Positions 8,479 through 17,825 of a stretch of DNA of 64,000 nucleotides are shown piece by piece. How positions within the stretch are numbered: the first letter of the stretch is position 1; each line of letters opens with the position of its first letter. The notes below the pieces were generated by a model. The model was not told the origin of the DNA. It did not search any database and saw only the letters and a list, made by a program, of their open reading frames with translations. The stretch is from Streptomyces sp. YIM 130001. GTDB lineage: Bacteria > Actinomycetota > Actinomycetes > Streptomycetales > Streptomycetaceae. Location of the stretch: contig NZ_KZ984548.1 in NCBI RefSeq assembly GCF_003574445.1, positions 1-64,000 on the forward strand, read 5' to 3'. Position numbers and translations under genes: made by a program.

Positions 8479-8553
8479 GACGAAAGATGATCGGACCGGG
8501 GCCCAATTTCCAGTGTCACCAGGGGTAAGTGAGATGTCACTTTCCGTCTCCGG

Positions 8554-9327
8554 TCAGCGGGCGTCATCCGGCAGCAGGCGGGCCAGCGTACGGACCGCGC
8601 GGTACTGGAGGGTCTTGATCGCGCCCTCGTTCTTGCCCATCACGCGGGCGGTCTCGGCGACGGTCAGGCCCTGCAGGAAGCGCAGGGTCACGCACTCCTG
8701 CTGCTGCGGGTTGAGCCGTCGTACGGCGTCCAGGAGGGCGGCGTTGGACAGGGACTCGAGGACCGAGTCCTCGGGGCTGCGCTCGACCTCGTTGGCGTCG
8801 AGCATTTCGCCGGTGGTCACTTCCAGGCGGAAACGGCTCGACTTGAAGTGGTCGGCGACCAGGTTGCGCGCGATCGTGACCAGCCAGGCGCCGAAGTCCC
8901 GTCCCTGCCAGGTGAAGGTGCCGATCCTGCGCAGGGCGCGCAGGAAGGTCTCGCTGGTGAGGTCTTCGGCCGTCGCCTTCCCGCCGACGCGGTAGTAGAT
9001 GTAGCGGTAGACGGTGTCGCTGTATTGGTCGTAGAGGCGCCCGAAGGCATCGGTCTCGCCGGCCTGGGCGCGCTCGACGAGGTCCATCATGCGGGCGCTG
9101 TCGCTGTCGGCCGCGGGACGGCGGTGGGTGGTGGCGACGGCGCCGGAACGGGACCTTCTACCGACGGCGGCACCGCTTTCGGCCAGGGCGTAGCAAGGGC
9201 CGACCGGTGCGGGGACGGCGAAGGCGGGGACGGCGTACGCGGTGGGGACGAGGTTGCGCAATTGGTCGACGACCGTTGCGCGGAGCGTAGCCAGGCCTGA
9301 GGCGTCAACCCCGACGTGTGGGTACAC
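8554..9327 (-). CDS. bldN: ECF sigma factor BldN (pro-sigma form)
   Basis: RNA polymerase sigma factor required for aerial development, controlling bldM and the chaplin and rodlin genes in model species. It has 257 residues, longer than a usual ECF sigma, because of an ~80-residue N-terminal pro-sequence starting MYPHVGVDASGLATLRATVV. That extension is the hallmark of BldN, which is proteolytically processed. Region 2 begins near MMDLVERAQAGETDAFGRLY and continues through TAEDLTSETFLRALRR. Region 4 carries LNPQQQECVTLRFLQGLTVAETA. The GTG start matches the known orthologue. rsbN lies downstream on the same strand, and a ~410-nt control region lies upstream. Confidence 0.93.
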   Translation of the reverse strand: MYPHVGVDASGLATLRATVVDQLRNLVPTAYAVPAFAVPAPVGPCYALAESGAAVGRRSRSGAVATTHRRPAADSDSARMMDLVERAQAGETDAFGRLYDQYSDTVYRYIYYRVGGKATAEDLTSETFLRALRRIGTFTWQGRDFGAWLVTIARNLVADHFKSSRFRLEVTTGEMLDANEVERSPEDSVLESLSNAALLDAVRRLNPQQQECVTLRFLQGLTVAETARVMGKNEGAIKTLQYRAVRTLARLLPDDAR

Positions 9328-9740
9328 GGGACTCCCAGAGGCAGAGCTTCCATCACGAGCAGTGCTGGACCGTTCACTCGTCGTAGCGATGAGTGGGGGT
9401 CCGATATGCGTCTGAGGAGAATAACGCTTCGTACAGGCGGCGCTACACCCAGTTGCTCAAATCATCGATTACGTCGCTTCTGTTACAGATCTATGATGCT
9501 TCAAGCGCCATACAGTGAGCGGAAGTTGATCGGTTTCGGTCGTTAAGCGCCTGAGTCCGGGGCGTGTTGTGGCTGTACGCGGGCAACCCGACTGGCCGGG
9601 ACGGCACCCGGGTATGGAATGTGGATTTCCGCGTGTTCCGGCGGTCGGGGCCGAGGGTCGTCACGGTGCGTGATTCGCTGGCCGTATCTCGGCCGGTCGA
9701 TTCCGTGGCCGTATCGCCGGACCGGGTCCCTGCGGTGCGG
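9328..9740 (-). promoter_or_regulatory. bldN upstream control region (no gene)
   Basis: A 413-nt gap between bldN and the HAD-IB gene, both on the minus strand. The part around 9410-9545 is noticeably richer in A and T than its surroundings, as expected of a promoter and long leader. I looked for the BldD 15-bp palindrome and found only partial matches, so I claim no specific operator. No coding signal is visible. Confidence 0.5.
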
Positions 9741-10676
9741 TCAGTGGCGGCGGCGGTGCAGGGCGATGGCCGCGGCGGTGCCGCCGGCCAGGGCGCCGAC
9801 GCCCGCGGCGGCGGGGATGCCGACCTTGGCCGCCTTGCGGCCGGTGCGGTAGTCGCGCAGCCGCCAGTCGCGTTCGCGGGCGTGCTTGCGCAGCTTGGCG
9901 TCCGGATTGATCGCGTACGGGTGGCCGACCAGGGACAGCATGGGGATGTCGTTGTGCGAGTCGCTGTACGCCGCGCAGCGGGCCAGGTCGAGGCTCTCGG
10001 CGACGGCGAGTGCGCGGACCGCCTCCGCCTTCGCGGGGCCGTGCAGCGGCTCGCCGACCAGCCGTCCCGTATAGATGCCGTCGACGGACTCGGCGACGGT
10101 GCCGAGGGCGCCGGTCAGGCCGAGCCGGCGGGCGATGATCGTCGCCGTCTCCACCGGGGCGGCGGTGACCAGCCAGACCCGCTGGCCGGCGTCGAGGTGG
10201 GCCTGCGCGAGTGCCCGGGTGCCGGGCCAGATGCGCTCGGCCATGTACTCGTCGTAGATCTCCTCGCCGATCGACATCAGCTCGGCGACCCGGTGGCCCT
10301 TGACGATCGACAGCGCGGATTCGCGTACGTCCTGCATGTGTTCGGGATCTTCGACGCCGGCCAGCCGGAACCAGGTCTGCTGCCAGGCGAACTTGGCCAG
10401 CTCGCGGCTCTCGAAGAACCTCCGTTTGTACAGCCCGCGACCGAAGTGGAAGATCGCGGCGCCCTGCATCACGGTGTTGTCCAGGTCGAAGAAGGCCGCT
10501 GCCCGCTCGTCTCCGACGACCGGGAACTCGGGGGCCTCGGCCGCCTCGTCGGCCGGCGCGGCCCCCTCGAGCTCCTGCGAGGACTTGCGCGCGGCTTCCG
10601 CCGAGGCCTCGCCTGCCAGGACGCTGCGCGCGGTCGCGGAGCGCCTACGAGGAGTGAGCCATCGAAGAGAGGCCAT
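9741..10676 (-). CDS. HAD-IB family phosphatase (SerB-like)
   Basis: A 311-residue HAD phosphatase. Motif I is [13 protein letters not shown] (the Asp pair at about 64-66), motif II is in WLVTAAPVE, and motifs III/IV are in [11 protein letters not shown] and [11 protein letters not shown]. The arrangement is that of HAD-IB phosphoserine-phosphatase-like enzymes. A hydrophobic stretch near the C-terminus ([19 protein letters not shown]) followed by HRRRH may anchor it to the membrane. The ATG at 10676 begins [18 protein letters not shown], the usual start in Streptomyces; an ATG four codons earlier is possible. It is divergent from the glutaredoxin-like gene. Confidence 0.82.
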   Translation of the reverse strand: MASLRWLTPRRRSATARSVLAGEASAEAARKSSQELEGAAPADEAAEAPEFPVVGDERAAAFFDLDNTVMQGAAIFHFGRGLYKRRFFESRELAKFAWQQTWFRLAGVEDPEHMQDVRESALSIVKGHRVAELMSIGEEIYDEYMAERIWPGTRALAQAHLDAGQRVWLVTAAPVETATIIARRLGLTGALGTVAESVDGIYTGRLVGEPLHGPAKAEAVRALAVAESLDLARCAAYSDSHNDIPMLSLVGHPYAINPDAKLRKHARERDWRLRDYRTGRKAAKVGIPAAAGVGALAGGTAAAIALHRRRH

Positions 10677-10825
10677 GTCCGTGAGCATAGCCAGAATGTT
10701 CGGTGGTTCCGGGTCGAGGGCGTTCGCAGGCTGTGAACAGTGCACTACCGCGCAGTTAAGGGGATCGCCTGCGGGCGCGTCGCGAGGCGGTGTGCAGGGA
10801 GGTTCGGCCGCGCGAGAATAGGCGT

Positions 10826-11107
10826 ATGAGCCCCCTTTTCCGGCGTACGGAGAACAAGAAGCCCGCGGACCGGGTCGTCACTCTGGTCGGCAAGCCCGGA
10901 TGTCATTTGTGCGATGCGGCACAGGAGGTGATCGAAAAAGTCTGCGCCGATACCGGCGCCGCCTGGGAGAAGAAGAACATCAATGACGATGCGGAGCTCC
11001 ACAGCAAGTACTGGGAGCAGATTCCGGTAGTCCTTGTGGACGGCGCCCAGCACGACTTCTGGCGGGTCGACGAGGGTCGGTTGCGCAAGGCGCTCGGCGC
11101 GAAATGA
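10826..11107 (+). CDS. Glutaredoxin family protein
   Basis: A 93-residue thioredoxin-fold protein with the redox motif CHLC in [16 protein letters not shown], a cis-Pro in QIPVVLVDG, and the length of a bacterial glutaredoxin-like (DUF836) domain. It probably acts in cytosolic thiol-disulfide exchange, likely with mycothiol in this lineage (inferred). The ATG at 10826 gives [18 protein letters not shown]. It sits immediately before the Rex-controlled heme operon, as in other Streptomyces, but has its own spacing of 341 nt to rex. Confidence 0.85.
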   Translation: MSPLFRRTENKKPADRVVTLVGKPGCHLCDAAQEVIEKVCADTGAAWEKKNINDDAELHSKYWEQIPVVLVDGAQHDFWRVDEGRLRKALGAK

Positions 11108-11354
11108 TCACGGCTCCGAACGGCCGGGACGATCTCCGCGGGTGCCTGGGCCCGGAATTCGACGGAACCTGGTGGCGTAAAAGACGCGTTACGATCGGGG
11201 GCGATTCAGTCTCGGGGGTGCGGAAATCGTGAGGAGAGTGTGCGGTTTTGCCCCCTGTGGTACCCCGACGCCGGGGCCTCGTTGACGGTTCCCCGGCTGG
11301 TCACAAGTCCCGCGTGAGCCCGGTCACTTTGCTTGGACAAAGCGGACACCATCT

Positions 11355-11372
11355 TTGTGCACGCGTTCACAA
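11355..11372. promoter_or_regulatory. Rex operator (ROP)
   Basis: TTGTGCACGCGTTCACAA differs from the Rex operator consensus (TTGTGAA-N4-TTCACAA) by one base per 14 conserved positions. It overlaps the proposed -35 of the rex promoter. Rex would repress its own operon when NADH is low and release it when NADH rises. Confidence 0.93.
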
Positions 11373-11383
11373 AGACATAGCCT
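11355..11383 (+). promoter_or_regulatory. rex-hemACD promoter
   Basis: TTGTGC (11355-11360) and TAGCCT (11378-11383) are separated by exactly 17 nt. The -35 lies inside the Rex operator, so bound Rex would exclude RNA polymerase. Transcription would begin near 11390, giving a leader of about 60 nt. Confidence 0.6.
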
Positions 11384-11448
11384 GCTTGAGACGGGGCGGT
11401 CGGGGGACATGCGACCGCCCGCAGCCCCGCTCTACCCGCAGGAGCACC

Positions 11449-12240
11449 GTGGCAACTGGCCGAACTCACCGACCGGCGACCCGCAGCCGAGGAATTCCCG
11501 AGGCCACCGTCGCCAGGCTTCCGCTGTACCTGCGCGCGCTGACCGCACTGTCGGAGCGCTCGGTACCCACGGTCTCCTCCGAGGAGCTGGCCGCGGCCGC
11601 GGGGGTCAACTCCGCGAAGCTGCGCAAGGATTTCTCCTACCTCGGCTCCTACGGGACCCGTGGTGTGGGCTACGACGTCGAGTACCTCGTCTACCAGATC
11701 TCCCGCGAGCTCGGACTGACGCAGGACTGGCCCGTCGTCATCGTCGGTATCGGTAACCTCGGTGCGGCGCTGGCCAATTACGGCGGTTTCGCCTCCCGCG
11801 GCTTCCGCGTCGCGGCCCTGATCGACGCCGATCCCGCGATGGCGGGACAGCCCGTGGCCGGGATGCCGGTGCAGCACACCGACGACCTCGAATCGATCAT
11901 CTCCGACAACGGCGTCTCCATCGGCGTGATCTCCACCCCCGCGGGCGCCGCCCAGCAGGTCTGCGAACGGCTCGTCGCCGCCGGAGTGACCTCCATCCTG
12001 AACTTCGCGCCGACCGTGCTCTCCGTGCCGGACGGCGTCGACGTACGCAAGGTCGACCTCTCCATCGAGCTGCAGATCCTGGCCTTCCACGAGCAGCGCA
12101 AGGCCGGCGAGGACGTCGCCGCCGAGGCTGCCGCTGTCGTACCGCCCGCCGCGCGCACCGTGGCCGCCGATGCGGCGGACACCGAGGGCAACGGCCGGAA
12201 GGGACCCGACGGGGACGTACCCGCCGTGATGCCGGCATGA
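11449..12240 (+). CDS. rex: Redox-sensing transcriptional repressor Rex
   Basis: Homodimeric repressor that reads the NADH/NAD+ ratio. It has 263 residues. The N-terminal winged helix (about 15-85) includes SSEELAAAAGVNSAKLRKDF, and the Rossmann domain follows with GIGNLG at 100-105 and the NADH-contacting FAPTVLSVP near the end. The sequence is nearly that of S. coelicolor Rex. The GTG start (MATGRTHRPATRSRGIPEAT) has GGAG 5 nt upstream. The stop overlaps the hemA ATG (ATGA), so rex is translated with hemA, and a Rex operator lies in the promoter, giving autoregulation and redox control of heme synthesis. Confidence 0.97.
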   Translation: MATGRTHRPATRSRGIPEATVARLPLYLRALTALSERSVPTVSSEELAAAAGVNSAKLRKDFSYLGSYGTRGVGYDVEYLVYQISRELGLTQDWPVVIVGIGNLGAALANYGGFASRGFRVAALIDADPAMAGQPVAGMPVQHTDDLESIISDNGVSIGVISTPAGAAQQVCERLVAAGVTSILNFAPTVLSVPDGVDVRKVDLSIELQILAFHEQRKAGEDVAAEAAAVVPPAARTVAADAADTEGNGRKGPDGDVPAVMPA

Positions 12241-13949
12241 GTCTCCTGGTCGTCGGGCTGAGCCACCGCAGCGCTCCCGTCAGCGTGCTCGAGCGGGCCG
12301 CGCTGTCCGTGGACGCGCAGGGCAAGCTGCTGCAGGACGCGGTGGCCGCCGAGCCGTCCGCCGAGGCCTCGCTCCTCGCCACCTGCAACCGCATCGAGCT
12401 CTACGCCGACGTGGACAAGTTCCACGCGGGCGTCGCCGAACTCTCCACACTGCTCGCCCAGCACAGCGGCGTGGGGCTCGACGAGCTCACTCCCTATCTC
12501 TATGTGCACTACGAGGACCGCGCCGTCCACCACCTGTTCTCGGTGGCCTGCGGGCTCGACTCGATGGTCGTCGGCGAGGGCCAGATCCTCGGTCAGCTGA
12601 AGGACGCGCTCGCCCGGGCGCAGGAGCAGCACACCGCGGGACGCCTCCTCAACGACCTGTTCCAGCAGTCGCTTCGGGTCGGCAAGCGTGCCCACTCCGA
12701 GACCGGGATCGACCGCGCCGGGCAGTCGCTCGTCACCTTCGGCCTCGAGCAGCTCACGGCCGGCGAACCGGTCACCGACTGGGCGGCCGGCAAGAAGGCC
12801 CTCGTCATCGGCGCCGGATCCATGTCGTCCCTCGCCGCCGCCACCCTCGCGCGGGCCGGGGTGGCCGAGATCGTCGTCGCCAACCGCACGCCGGACCGCG
12901 CCGGGCGTCTGGTGGAGATCCTCACCGACCCGGCCGGTACGGGAGTCGCCGCGCGCGCGGTGGCCATGGACGCCGTACCGGACGAGCTGGCCCGCGTCGA
13001 CATCGCGGTCTCCTGCACCGGAGCCACCGGCCTGGTGCTCGGCGCCGGCACCGTCGCCGACGCGCTGGCCGCGTCCGCGCAGGGTCTCGGACCCGGCGCG
13101 ACCTCCGGCGAGGCACCCGTGCACACGCTCCGGGCGCCCGACGGCAGCCTGGTCGCGCGCCTCGCGGTCGCCGCCGCACGCGACGGCCGGATCCCCGACG
13201 CCGCGGCCACCGAGACCGCCGCCGGCCTCTCCGCCGCGGACAGCGGTTGCCCGGTCGGCCTCGCCCCCGCTCCTTCCGGCGCCGACGCCATGGGCCTGCA
13301 CGGCACCTGGGTCGACAACGGTTCCACCCTCGACCGCCCGACGCCCGACGGCGAGTCCGCCGGGGGCCGGACCACGGTGCGGAGCGCCACTCGGGCCCCG
13401 GCACGGACCGCGCCCGTACGCCTGGCACTGCTCGACCTCGCGATGCCCCGTGACATCGACGTGGACGTGCACCGGATCGACGGTGTGCGTCTGGTCGACA
13501 TCGAGTCGCTCGCCGAGGTCGCCGGCGCCCCCGCGGACCCCGCCGGAGCGGGCCCGATGGCTGCCGACGTGGACCAGGTCCGCACCATCGTCGCGGACGA
13601 GGTCGCCGCCTTCGGCGCCGCCCAGCGGGCCGCGCACATCACGCCGACCGTGGTCGCCCTGCGCACCATGGCCTCCGGCGTGGTCGAGAGCGAGATCAAC
13701 CGGCTCCGGGGCCGCCTCCCGGACCTCGACGACCGCGAACAGGCCGAGGTCACCCAGGCCGTACGCCGTGTCGTCGACAAGCTCCTGCACGCGCCGACCG
13801 TGCGGGTCAAGCAGCTGGCGGGCGAGCCCGGCGGCGCCGGGTACGCGGACGCACTGCGCACCCTGTTCGACCTCGACCCGCAGACGGTGGCGGCCGTCTC
13901 CCGGGCCGACGGCGACGACCATGACGTACAGAACCGAGGGCGGTCATGA
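12237..13949 (+). CDS. hemA: Glutamyl-tRNA reductase
   Basis: First committed step of the C5 route to tetrapyrroles: reduces glutamyl-tRNA to glutamate-1-semialdehyde with NADPH. It has 570 residues, about 130 longer than typical HemA. The catalytic Cys50 lies in LLATCNRIELY, with GEGQILGQ and an NADPH-binding region around IGAGSMSSLAA. The extra length is an Ala/Gly/Pro-rich insertion between roughly residues 270 and 390 (around GLSAADSGCPVG and GLHGTWVDNG), found also in other Streptomyces HemA proteins. The C-terminal dimerisation helices follow. ATGA overlaps link it to rex before and hemC after. Confidence 0.96.
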   Translation: MSLLVVGLSHRSAPVSVLERAALSVDAQGKLLQDAVAAEPSAEASLLATCNRIELYADVDKFHAGVAELSTLLAQHSGVGLDELTPYLYVHYEDRAVHHLFSVACGLDSMVVGEGQILGQLKDALARAQEQHTAGRLLNDLFQQSLRVGKRAHSETGIDRAGQSLVTFGLEQLTAGEPVTDWAAGKKALVIGAGSMSSLAAATLARAGVAEIVVANRTPDRAGRLVEILTDPAGTGVAARAVAMDAVPDELARVDIAVSCTGATGLVLGAGTVADALAASAQGLGPGATSGEAPVHTLRAPDGSLVARLAVAAARDGRIPDAAATETAAGLSAADSGCPVGLAPAPSGADAMGLHGTWVDNGSTLDRPTPDGESAGGRTTVRSATRAPARTAPVRLALLDLAMPRDIDVDVHRIDGVRLVDIESLAEVAGAPADPAGAGPMAADVDQVRTIVADEVAAFGAAQRAAHITPTVVALRTMASGVVESEINRLRGRLPDLDDREQAEVTQAVRRVVDKLLHAPTVRVKQLAGEPGGAGYADALRTLFDLDPQTVAAVSRADGDDHDVQNRGRS

Positions 13950-14905
13950 CCCAGAAAGCACTCCGCCTTGGGACCAGGCGCAGCAAGCTCGCCATGGCTC
14001 AGTCCGGGCAGGTGGCCGAGGCCGTCCGGGAACTGACCGGCCGCGAGGTCGAGTTGGTGGCGATCACCACCTACGGCGACACCTCGCGCGAGCATCTCGC
14101 GCAGATCGGCGGCACCGGTGTGTTCGTCAGCGCACTGCGCGACGCACTGGTCTCCGGCGAGATCGACTTCGCCGTGCACTCCCTGAAGGACCTGCCCACC
14201 GCGCAGCCCGACGACCTGGCACTCGCCGCCGTCCCGCCGCGCGAGGACAGCCGGGACGTGCTCGTCGCACGCGACGGGCTGACCTTCGCCGAACTGCCCG
14301 ACGGTGCCCGGATCGGCACCGGATCGCCGCGCCGGATGGCGCAGATCAACGCCTACGCGCGCAGTCACGGCCTGGACCTGACGACGGTGCCGATCCGGGG
14401 AAACATCGACACCCGCATCGGCTTCGTACGGAACGGGGAACTGGACGCGGTGGTACTCGCCGCGGCCGGCCTCAGCCGTGTCGGCAGGTCCGACGACGCG
14501 ACCGACTTCCTGCCGGTCGACATCATGCTGCCCGCCCCCGGCCAGGGGGCACTGGCTGTCGAGTGCGCCGCGTCCAACGCGGAGCTCGCCGCCACCCTCG
14601 CCGAGCTCGACGACCCGTACACCCGGGCCGCCGTGACCGCCGAGCGTTCCCTGCTCGCCGCCCTGGAGGCCGGCTGCTCCGCACCTGTGGGTGCGCTGGC
14701 CGACCTGCTGGGCGACGGACAGGTTGTCAAGGAAATGCGCCTGCGCGGCGTCGTCGGCTCGACCGACGGCTCGGCGCTGGTGCAGCTGTCCACCACCGGT
14801 CCCGTACCCGAGTCCCCGTCCCGGGCGGAGGCGCTCGGCCGCGAGCTCGCGGCCGAGATGCTTGCCAAGGGTGCGGCCGGTCTGATGGGGGAGCGAGCAC
14901 ATTGA
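13946..14905 (+). CDS. hemC: Porphobilinogen deaminase (hydroxymethylbilane synthase)
   Basis: Polymerises four porphobilinogen units into hydroxymethylbilane. It has 319 residues, the normal length. Visible features are the catalytic Asp in HSLKDLPT (D82), the Arg-rich substrate loop GTGSPRR, RGNIDTR, and Cys244 in EAGCSAPVGA, which carries the dipyrromethane cofactor. It overlaps hemA by 4 nt (ATGA) and ends in a TTGA overlap with hemD, so the three enzymes should be made in step. Confidence 0.97.
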   Translation: MTQKALRLGTRRSKLAMAQSGQVAEAVRELTGREVELVAITTYGDTSREHLAQIGGTGVFVSALRDALVSGEIDFAVHSLKDLPTAQPDDLALAAVPPREDSRDVLVARDGLTFAELPDGARIGTGSPRRMAQINAYARSHGLDLTTVPIRGNIDTRIGFVRNGELDAVVLAAAGLSRVGRSDDATDFLPVDIMLPAPGQGALAVECAASNAELAATLAELDDPYTRAAVTAERSLLAALEAGCSAPVGALADLLGDGQVVKEMRLRGVVGSTDGSALVQLSTTGPVPESPSRAEALGRELAAEMLAKGAAGLMGERAH

Positions 14906-16566
14906 GCCCCACCACCTCGAAACTTCCCGCCGCTTCCGGGCACGGGCACGTCACCTTCCTGGGTGCCGGACCCGGAGATCCGGGACTGCTCACGCTGCGT
15001 GCCGTGGAGGCACTGGCCACAGCGGACGTACTGGTCGCCGAGCCCGAGGTGCTCGACGTCGTCCGTGCTCATACGAGGGCGGGTGCCGACCTCGGCGAGC
15101 TCCCGGCCGTGCCGCAGCAGACGGCTGCTGACGAGTCATCAACGCCCGTGGATGCCGCCAATCTTGTCATGGCGGCAGCACGGCGCGGCAGGCGGGTGGT
15201 CCGTGCCGTCACGGGCGACCCGGGGCTCGACGCGGACGCGTCCGCGGAGATGCTGGCCTGCGTCCGCGAGGGCATCACCTTCGAGGTCGTGCCCGGTATC
15301 GCGACCGCGGTCGGCGTACCCGCCTACGCGGGTGTGCCGCTGCGCGACAGTCAGGGCGCGGACGTGCGGTTCGTCGACGCGCGTACCGCCTCGCACCGCT
15401 GCTGGACCGAGGTCGGCGCGTCCGACGGCACGGTCGTCGTCTCCACCACGCTCGAGACGGTGGCCGCGGCCGCCGGCGAGCTGGTGGCGGGCGGCCGTAA
15501 GCCGGACACCCCGATGACCGTCACCATCGCCGGTACGACCACCCGGCAGCGGACCTGGACGGCCACGCTCGGCACCGTCGCGCAGACCCTCAAGCAGGCC
15601 AAGGTGCTCCCCTCGCCCGAGGGGCACCGGCCCGTCATAGCCGTGGTCGGCGAGCGTTCCGCGGCTGCCCAGCGCGACCAGTTGTCCTGGTTCGAGTCCA
15701 AGCCGCTGTTCGGCTGGAAGGTGCTCGTACCGCGGACGAAGGAGCAGGCCGCTTCGCTCTCCGACCAGCTCGTCAGCTACGGAGCGGTGCCGCACGAGGT
15801 GCCGACCATCGCGGTCGAACCCCCGCGCACACCCCAGCAGATGGAGCGTGCGGTCAAGGGCCTGGTCACAGGACGCTACGAGTGGATCGCCTTCACCTCG
15901 GTGAACGCGGTCAAGGCGGTGCGCGAGAAGTTCGAGGAGTACGGGCTCGACGCGCGCGCCTTCGCCGGGATCAAGGTCGCAGCGGTCGGCGACCAGACCG
16001 CCGCCGCCCTGGTCGCCTTCGGCGTCAAGCCCGATCTGGTGCCGAGCGGTGAGCAGTCCGCCGCCGGGCTCCTGGAGGACTGGCCGCCCTACGACCCGGT
16101 CTTCGACCCGATCGACCGGGTGTTCCTGCCGCGCGCCGACATCGCCACCGAGACCCTGGTGGCCGGACTCATCGAACTGGGCTGGGAGGTCGACGACGTC
16201 ACCGCCTACCGGACGGTGCGCGCCTCGCCGCCGCCGGCCGATACCCGGGAGGCCATCAAGGGCGGCGGCTTCGACGCGGTGCTCTTCACCTCGTCGTCGA
16301 CGGTGCGGAACCTGGTCGGTATCGCCGGCAAGCCGCACAACGTCACCGTCATCGCCTGTATCGGCCCGGCCACGGCGAAGACCGCCGAGGAGCACGGCCT
16401 GCGAGTCGACGTGATGGCGCCCGAGCCCAGCGTGCTGCAGCTCGCCGAGTCCCTCGCGGACTTCGGCGCGCAGCGGCGGGCGGCGGCCGTGGAGGCCGGC
16501 GAGGCCGTGACACGGCCGAGCGAGCGGCGGCCCGGATCGCGGCGTCGGCGGGCGAGCACGTCGTAG
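14902..16566 (+). CDS. hemD: Uroporphyrinogen-III synthase fused to a divergent SUMT-like domain
   Basis: A 554-residue two-domain protein. Residues 1-260 have a tetrapyrrole-methylase fold ([20 protein letters not shown]), and residues about 265-520 are HemD, closing and rearranging hydroxymethylbilane to uroporphyrinogen III ([40 protein letters not shown]). The methylase half is degenerate: the GGDPxxFGRG signature of active SUMT reads [13 protein letters not shown]. Methylation at C2/C7 is therefore uncertain and the half may be structural. The tail is Arg-rich. The TTG start overlaps the hemC stop. A hairpin terminator follows. Confidence 0.93.
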   Translation: MSPTTSKLPAASGHGHVTFLGAGPGDPGLLTLRAVEALATADVLVAEPEVLDVVRAHTRAGADLGELPAVPQQTAADESSTPVDAANLVMAAARRGRRVVRAVTGDPGLDADASAEMLACVREGITFEVVPGIATAVGVPAYAGVPLRDSQGADVRFVDARTASHRCWTEVGASDGTVVVSTTLETVAAAAGELVAGGRKPDTPMTVTIAGTTTRQRTWTATLGTVAQTLKQAKVLPSPEGHRPVIAVVGERSAAAQRDQLSWFESKPLFGWKVLVPRTKEQAASLSDQLVSYGAVPHEVPTIAVEPPRTPQQMERAVKGLVTGRYEWIAFTSVNAVKAVREKFEEYGLDARAFAGIKVAAVGDQTAAALVAFGVKPDLVPSGEQSAAGLLEDWPPYDPVFDPIDRVFLPRADIATETLVAGLIELGWEVDDVTAYRTVRASPPPADTREAIKGGGFDAVLFTSSSTVRNLVGIAGKPHNVTVIACIGPATAKTAEEHGLRVDVMAPEPSVLQLAESLADFGAQRRAAAVEAGEAVTRPSERRPGSRRRRASTS

Positions 16567-16586
16567 GGCACCGAATTACCGACGTG

Positions 16587-16618
16587 ACCGGCGGGATCCC
16601 TTCGGGGGTCCCGCCGGT
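16587..16618 (+). terminator. Terminator of the rex-hemACD operon
   Basis: ACCGGCGGGATCCC and GGGGTCCCGCCGGT pair around a TTCG-containing loop and are followed by TTT. The hairpin starts 21 nt after the hemD stop. Confidence 0.8.
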
Positions 16619-16711
16619 TTCGTGTGCGAGGGGTGCCCACGGTCGGTGGGCCGGGCGTGGTGGAGGACAATGGGCGGGAAGAGTTTCGTGACGGCACGAG
16701 GTGAGACGGCA

Positions 16712-17710
16712 GTGGCACTGACGACCTACGGTTCGTTCCCCGGTACGCGGCCCAGGAGGCTGCGCACCACTCCCGCGATGCGGCGCATGGTCGCCGAGGC
16801 GCGGCTGCATCCGGCGGATCTGATCCTGCCGGCCTTCGTGCGCGAGGGGATCACCTCGCCGGTGCCGATCGAGGCCATGCCGGGCGTCGTGCAGCACACC
16901 AGGGACACCCTGCGGAAGGCCGCCGTCGAGGCGGTGGAGGCCGGGGTCGCCGGGATCATGCTCTTCGGTGTGCCCGAGGACGAGAAGAAGGACGGGGCGG
17001 GTACGGCCGGCACGGACCCGGACGGCATCCTGCAGCTCGCGATCCGCGACGTACGCGACGAGGTCGGCGACGACCTGGTGATCATGTCGGACCTGTGCCT
17101 CGACGAGTACACCGACCACGGCCACTGCGGAATCCTGGACTCCGAGGGCCGGGTGGACAATGACGCGACGCTCGAGCGGTACGCCGAGATGGCGCAGGTC
17201 CAGGCGGACGCGGGCGTCCACGTCGTCGGCCCGAGCGGCATGATGGACGGCCAGATCGGCGTCATCCGTGACGCCCTCGACCAGACCGGGCACGAGGACG
17301 TCACCGTGCTCGCCTACACGGCCAAGTACTCCTCCGCCTTCTACGGCCCCTTCCGGGAGGCGGTCGGCTCGTCGCTCAAGGGCGACCGCAAGACGTACCA
17401 GCAGGACCCGGCCAACACCCGTGAGTCCCTGCGGGAGTTGGCGCTCGACCTGCAGGAGGGCGCGGACATGGTGATGGTCAAGCCGGCCGGCCCCTACCTG
17501 GACATCCTGGCCAAGTTCGCCGACGCGGTGGACGTGCCGGTCGCCGCGTACCAGATCTCCGGGGAGTACGCGATGATCGAGGCGGCGGCGGAGAAGGGCT
17601 GGATCGACCGGGAGAAGGCGATTCTGGAGTCGCTGACCGGGATCCGGCGGGCCGGCGCCGACGTGATCCTCACCTACTGGGCGACCGAGGTGGCGCGCTC
17701 GCTGCGCTGA
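16712..17710 (+). CDS. hemB: Delta-aminolevulinic acid dehydratase (porphobilinogen synthase)
   Basis: Condenses two 5-aminolevulinate molecules into porphobilinogen. It has 332 residues, normal for HemB. The two active-site lysines are K205 (AYTAKYSS) and K257 ([11 protein letters not shown], Schiff base). The metal loop reads [13 protein letters not shown]129 and C139 with Asp131 where all-Cys zinc enzymes have a second Cys, so the site is a zinc/magnesium hybrid. The GTG at 16712 has AGGTGA 7 nt upstream; longer forms from 16688 or 16670 are less likely. It is separated from hemD by a terminator and so has its own promoter. Confidence 0.95.
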   Translation: MALTTYGSFPGTRPRRLRTTPAMRRMVAEARLHPADLILPAFVREGITSPVPIEAMPGVVQHTRDTLRKAAVEAVEAGVAGIMLFGVPEDEKKDGAGTAGTDPDGILQLAIRDVRDEVGDDLVIMSDLCLDEYTDHGHCGILDSEGRVDNDATLERYAEMAQVQADAGVHVVGPSGMMDGQIGVIRDALDQTGHEDVTVLAYTAKYSSAFYGPFREAVGSSLKGDRKTYQQDPANTRESLRELALDLQEGADMVMVKPAGPYLDILAKFADAVDVPVAAYQISGEYAMIEAAAEKGWIDREKAILESLTGIRRAGADVILTYWATEVARSLR

Positions 17711-17825
17711 GCGTCCGGATCCCGGAACGGGGTTCTGGTGTGGGGCGAGGGTGCTTAGGCTGCGGACGTTCGGGCCGTGTCGCCGGGGATCTCGGCCCTA
17801 GGGATTGCGCCAGGTGAGGAGCCTC

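Larger units (their letters stand above)
11108..11448 (+). promoter_or_regulatory. Leader and control region of the rex-hem operon
   Basis: A 341-nt stretch with no convincing gene. It contains a CTTTG/CAAAG inverted repeat (11327-11342), the Rex operator and promoter (11355-11383), and a ~65-nt leader to the rex GTG. The upstream part holds the 3' flank of the glutaredoxin gene. Confidence 0.6.

Noticed and set aside
9328..9560. BldD binding box upstream of bldN
   Set aside because: Only partial matches to the 15-bp palindrome were found by eye; none good enough to annotate.
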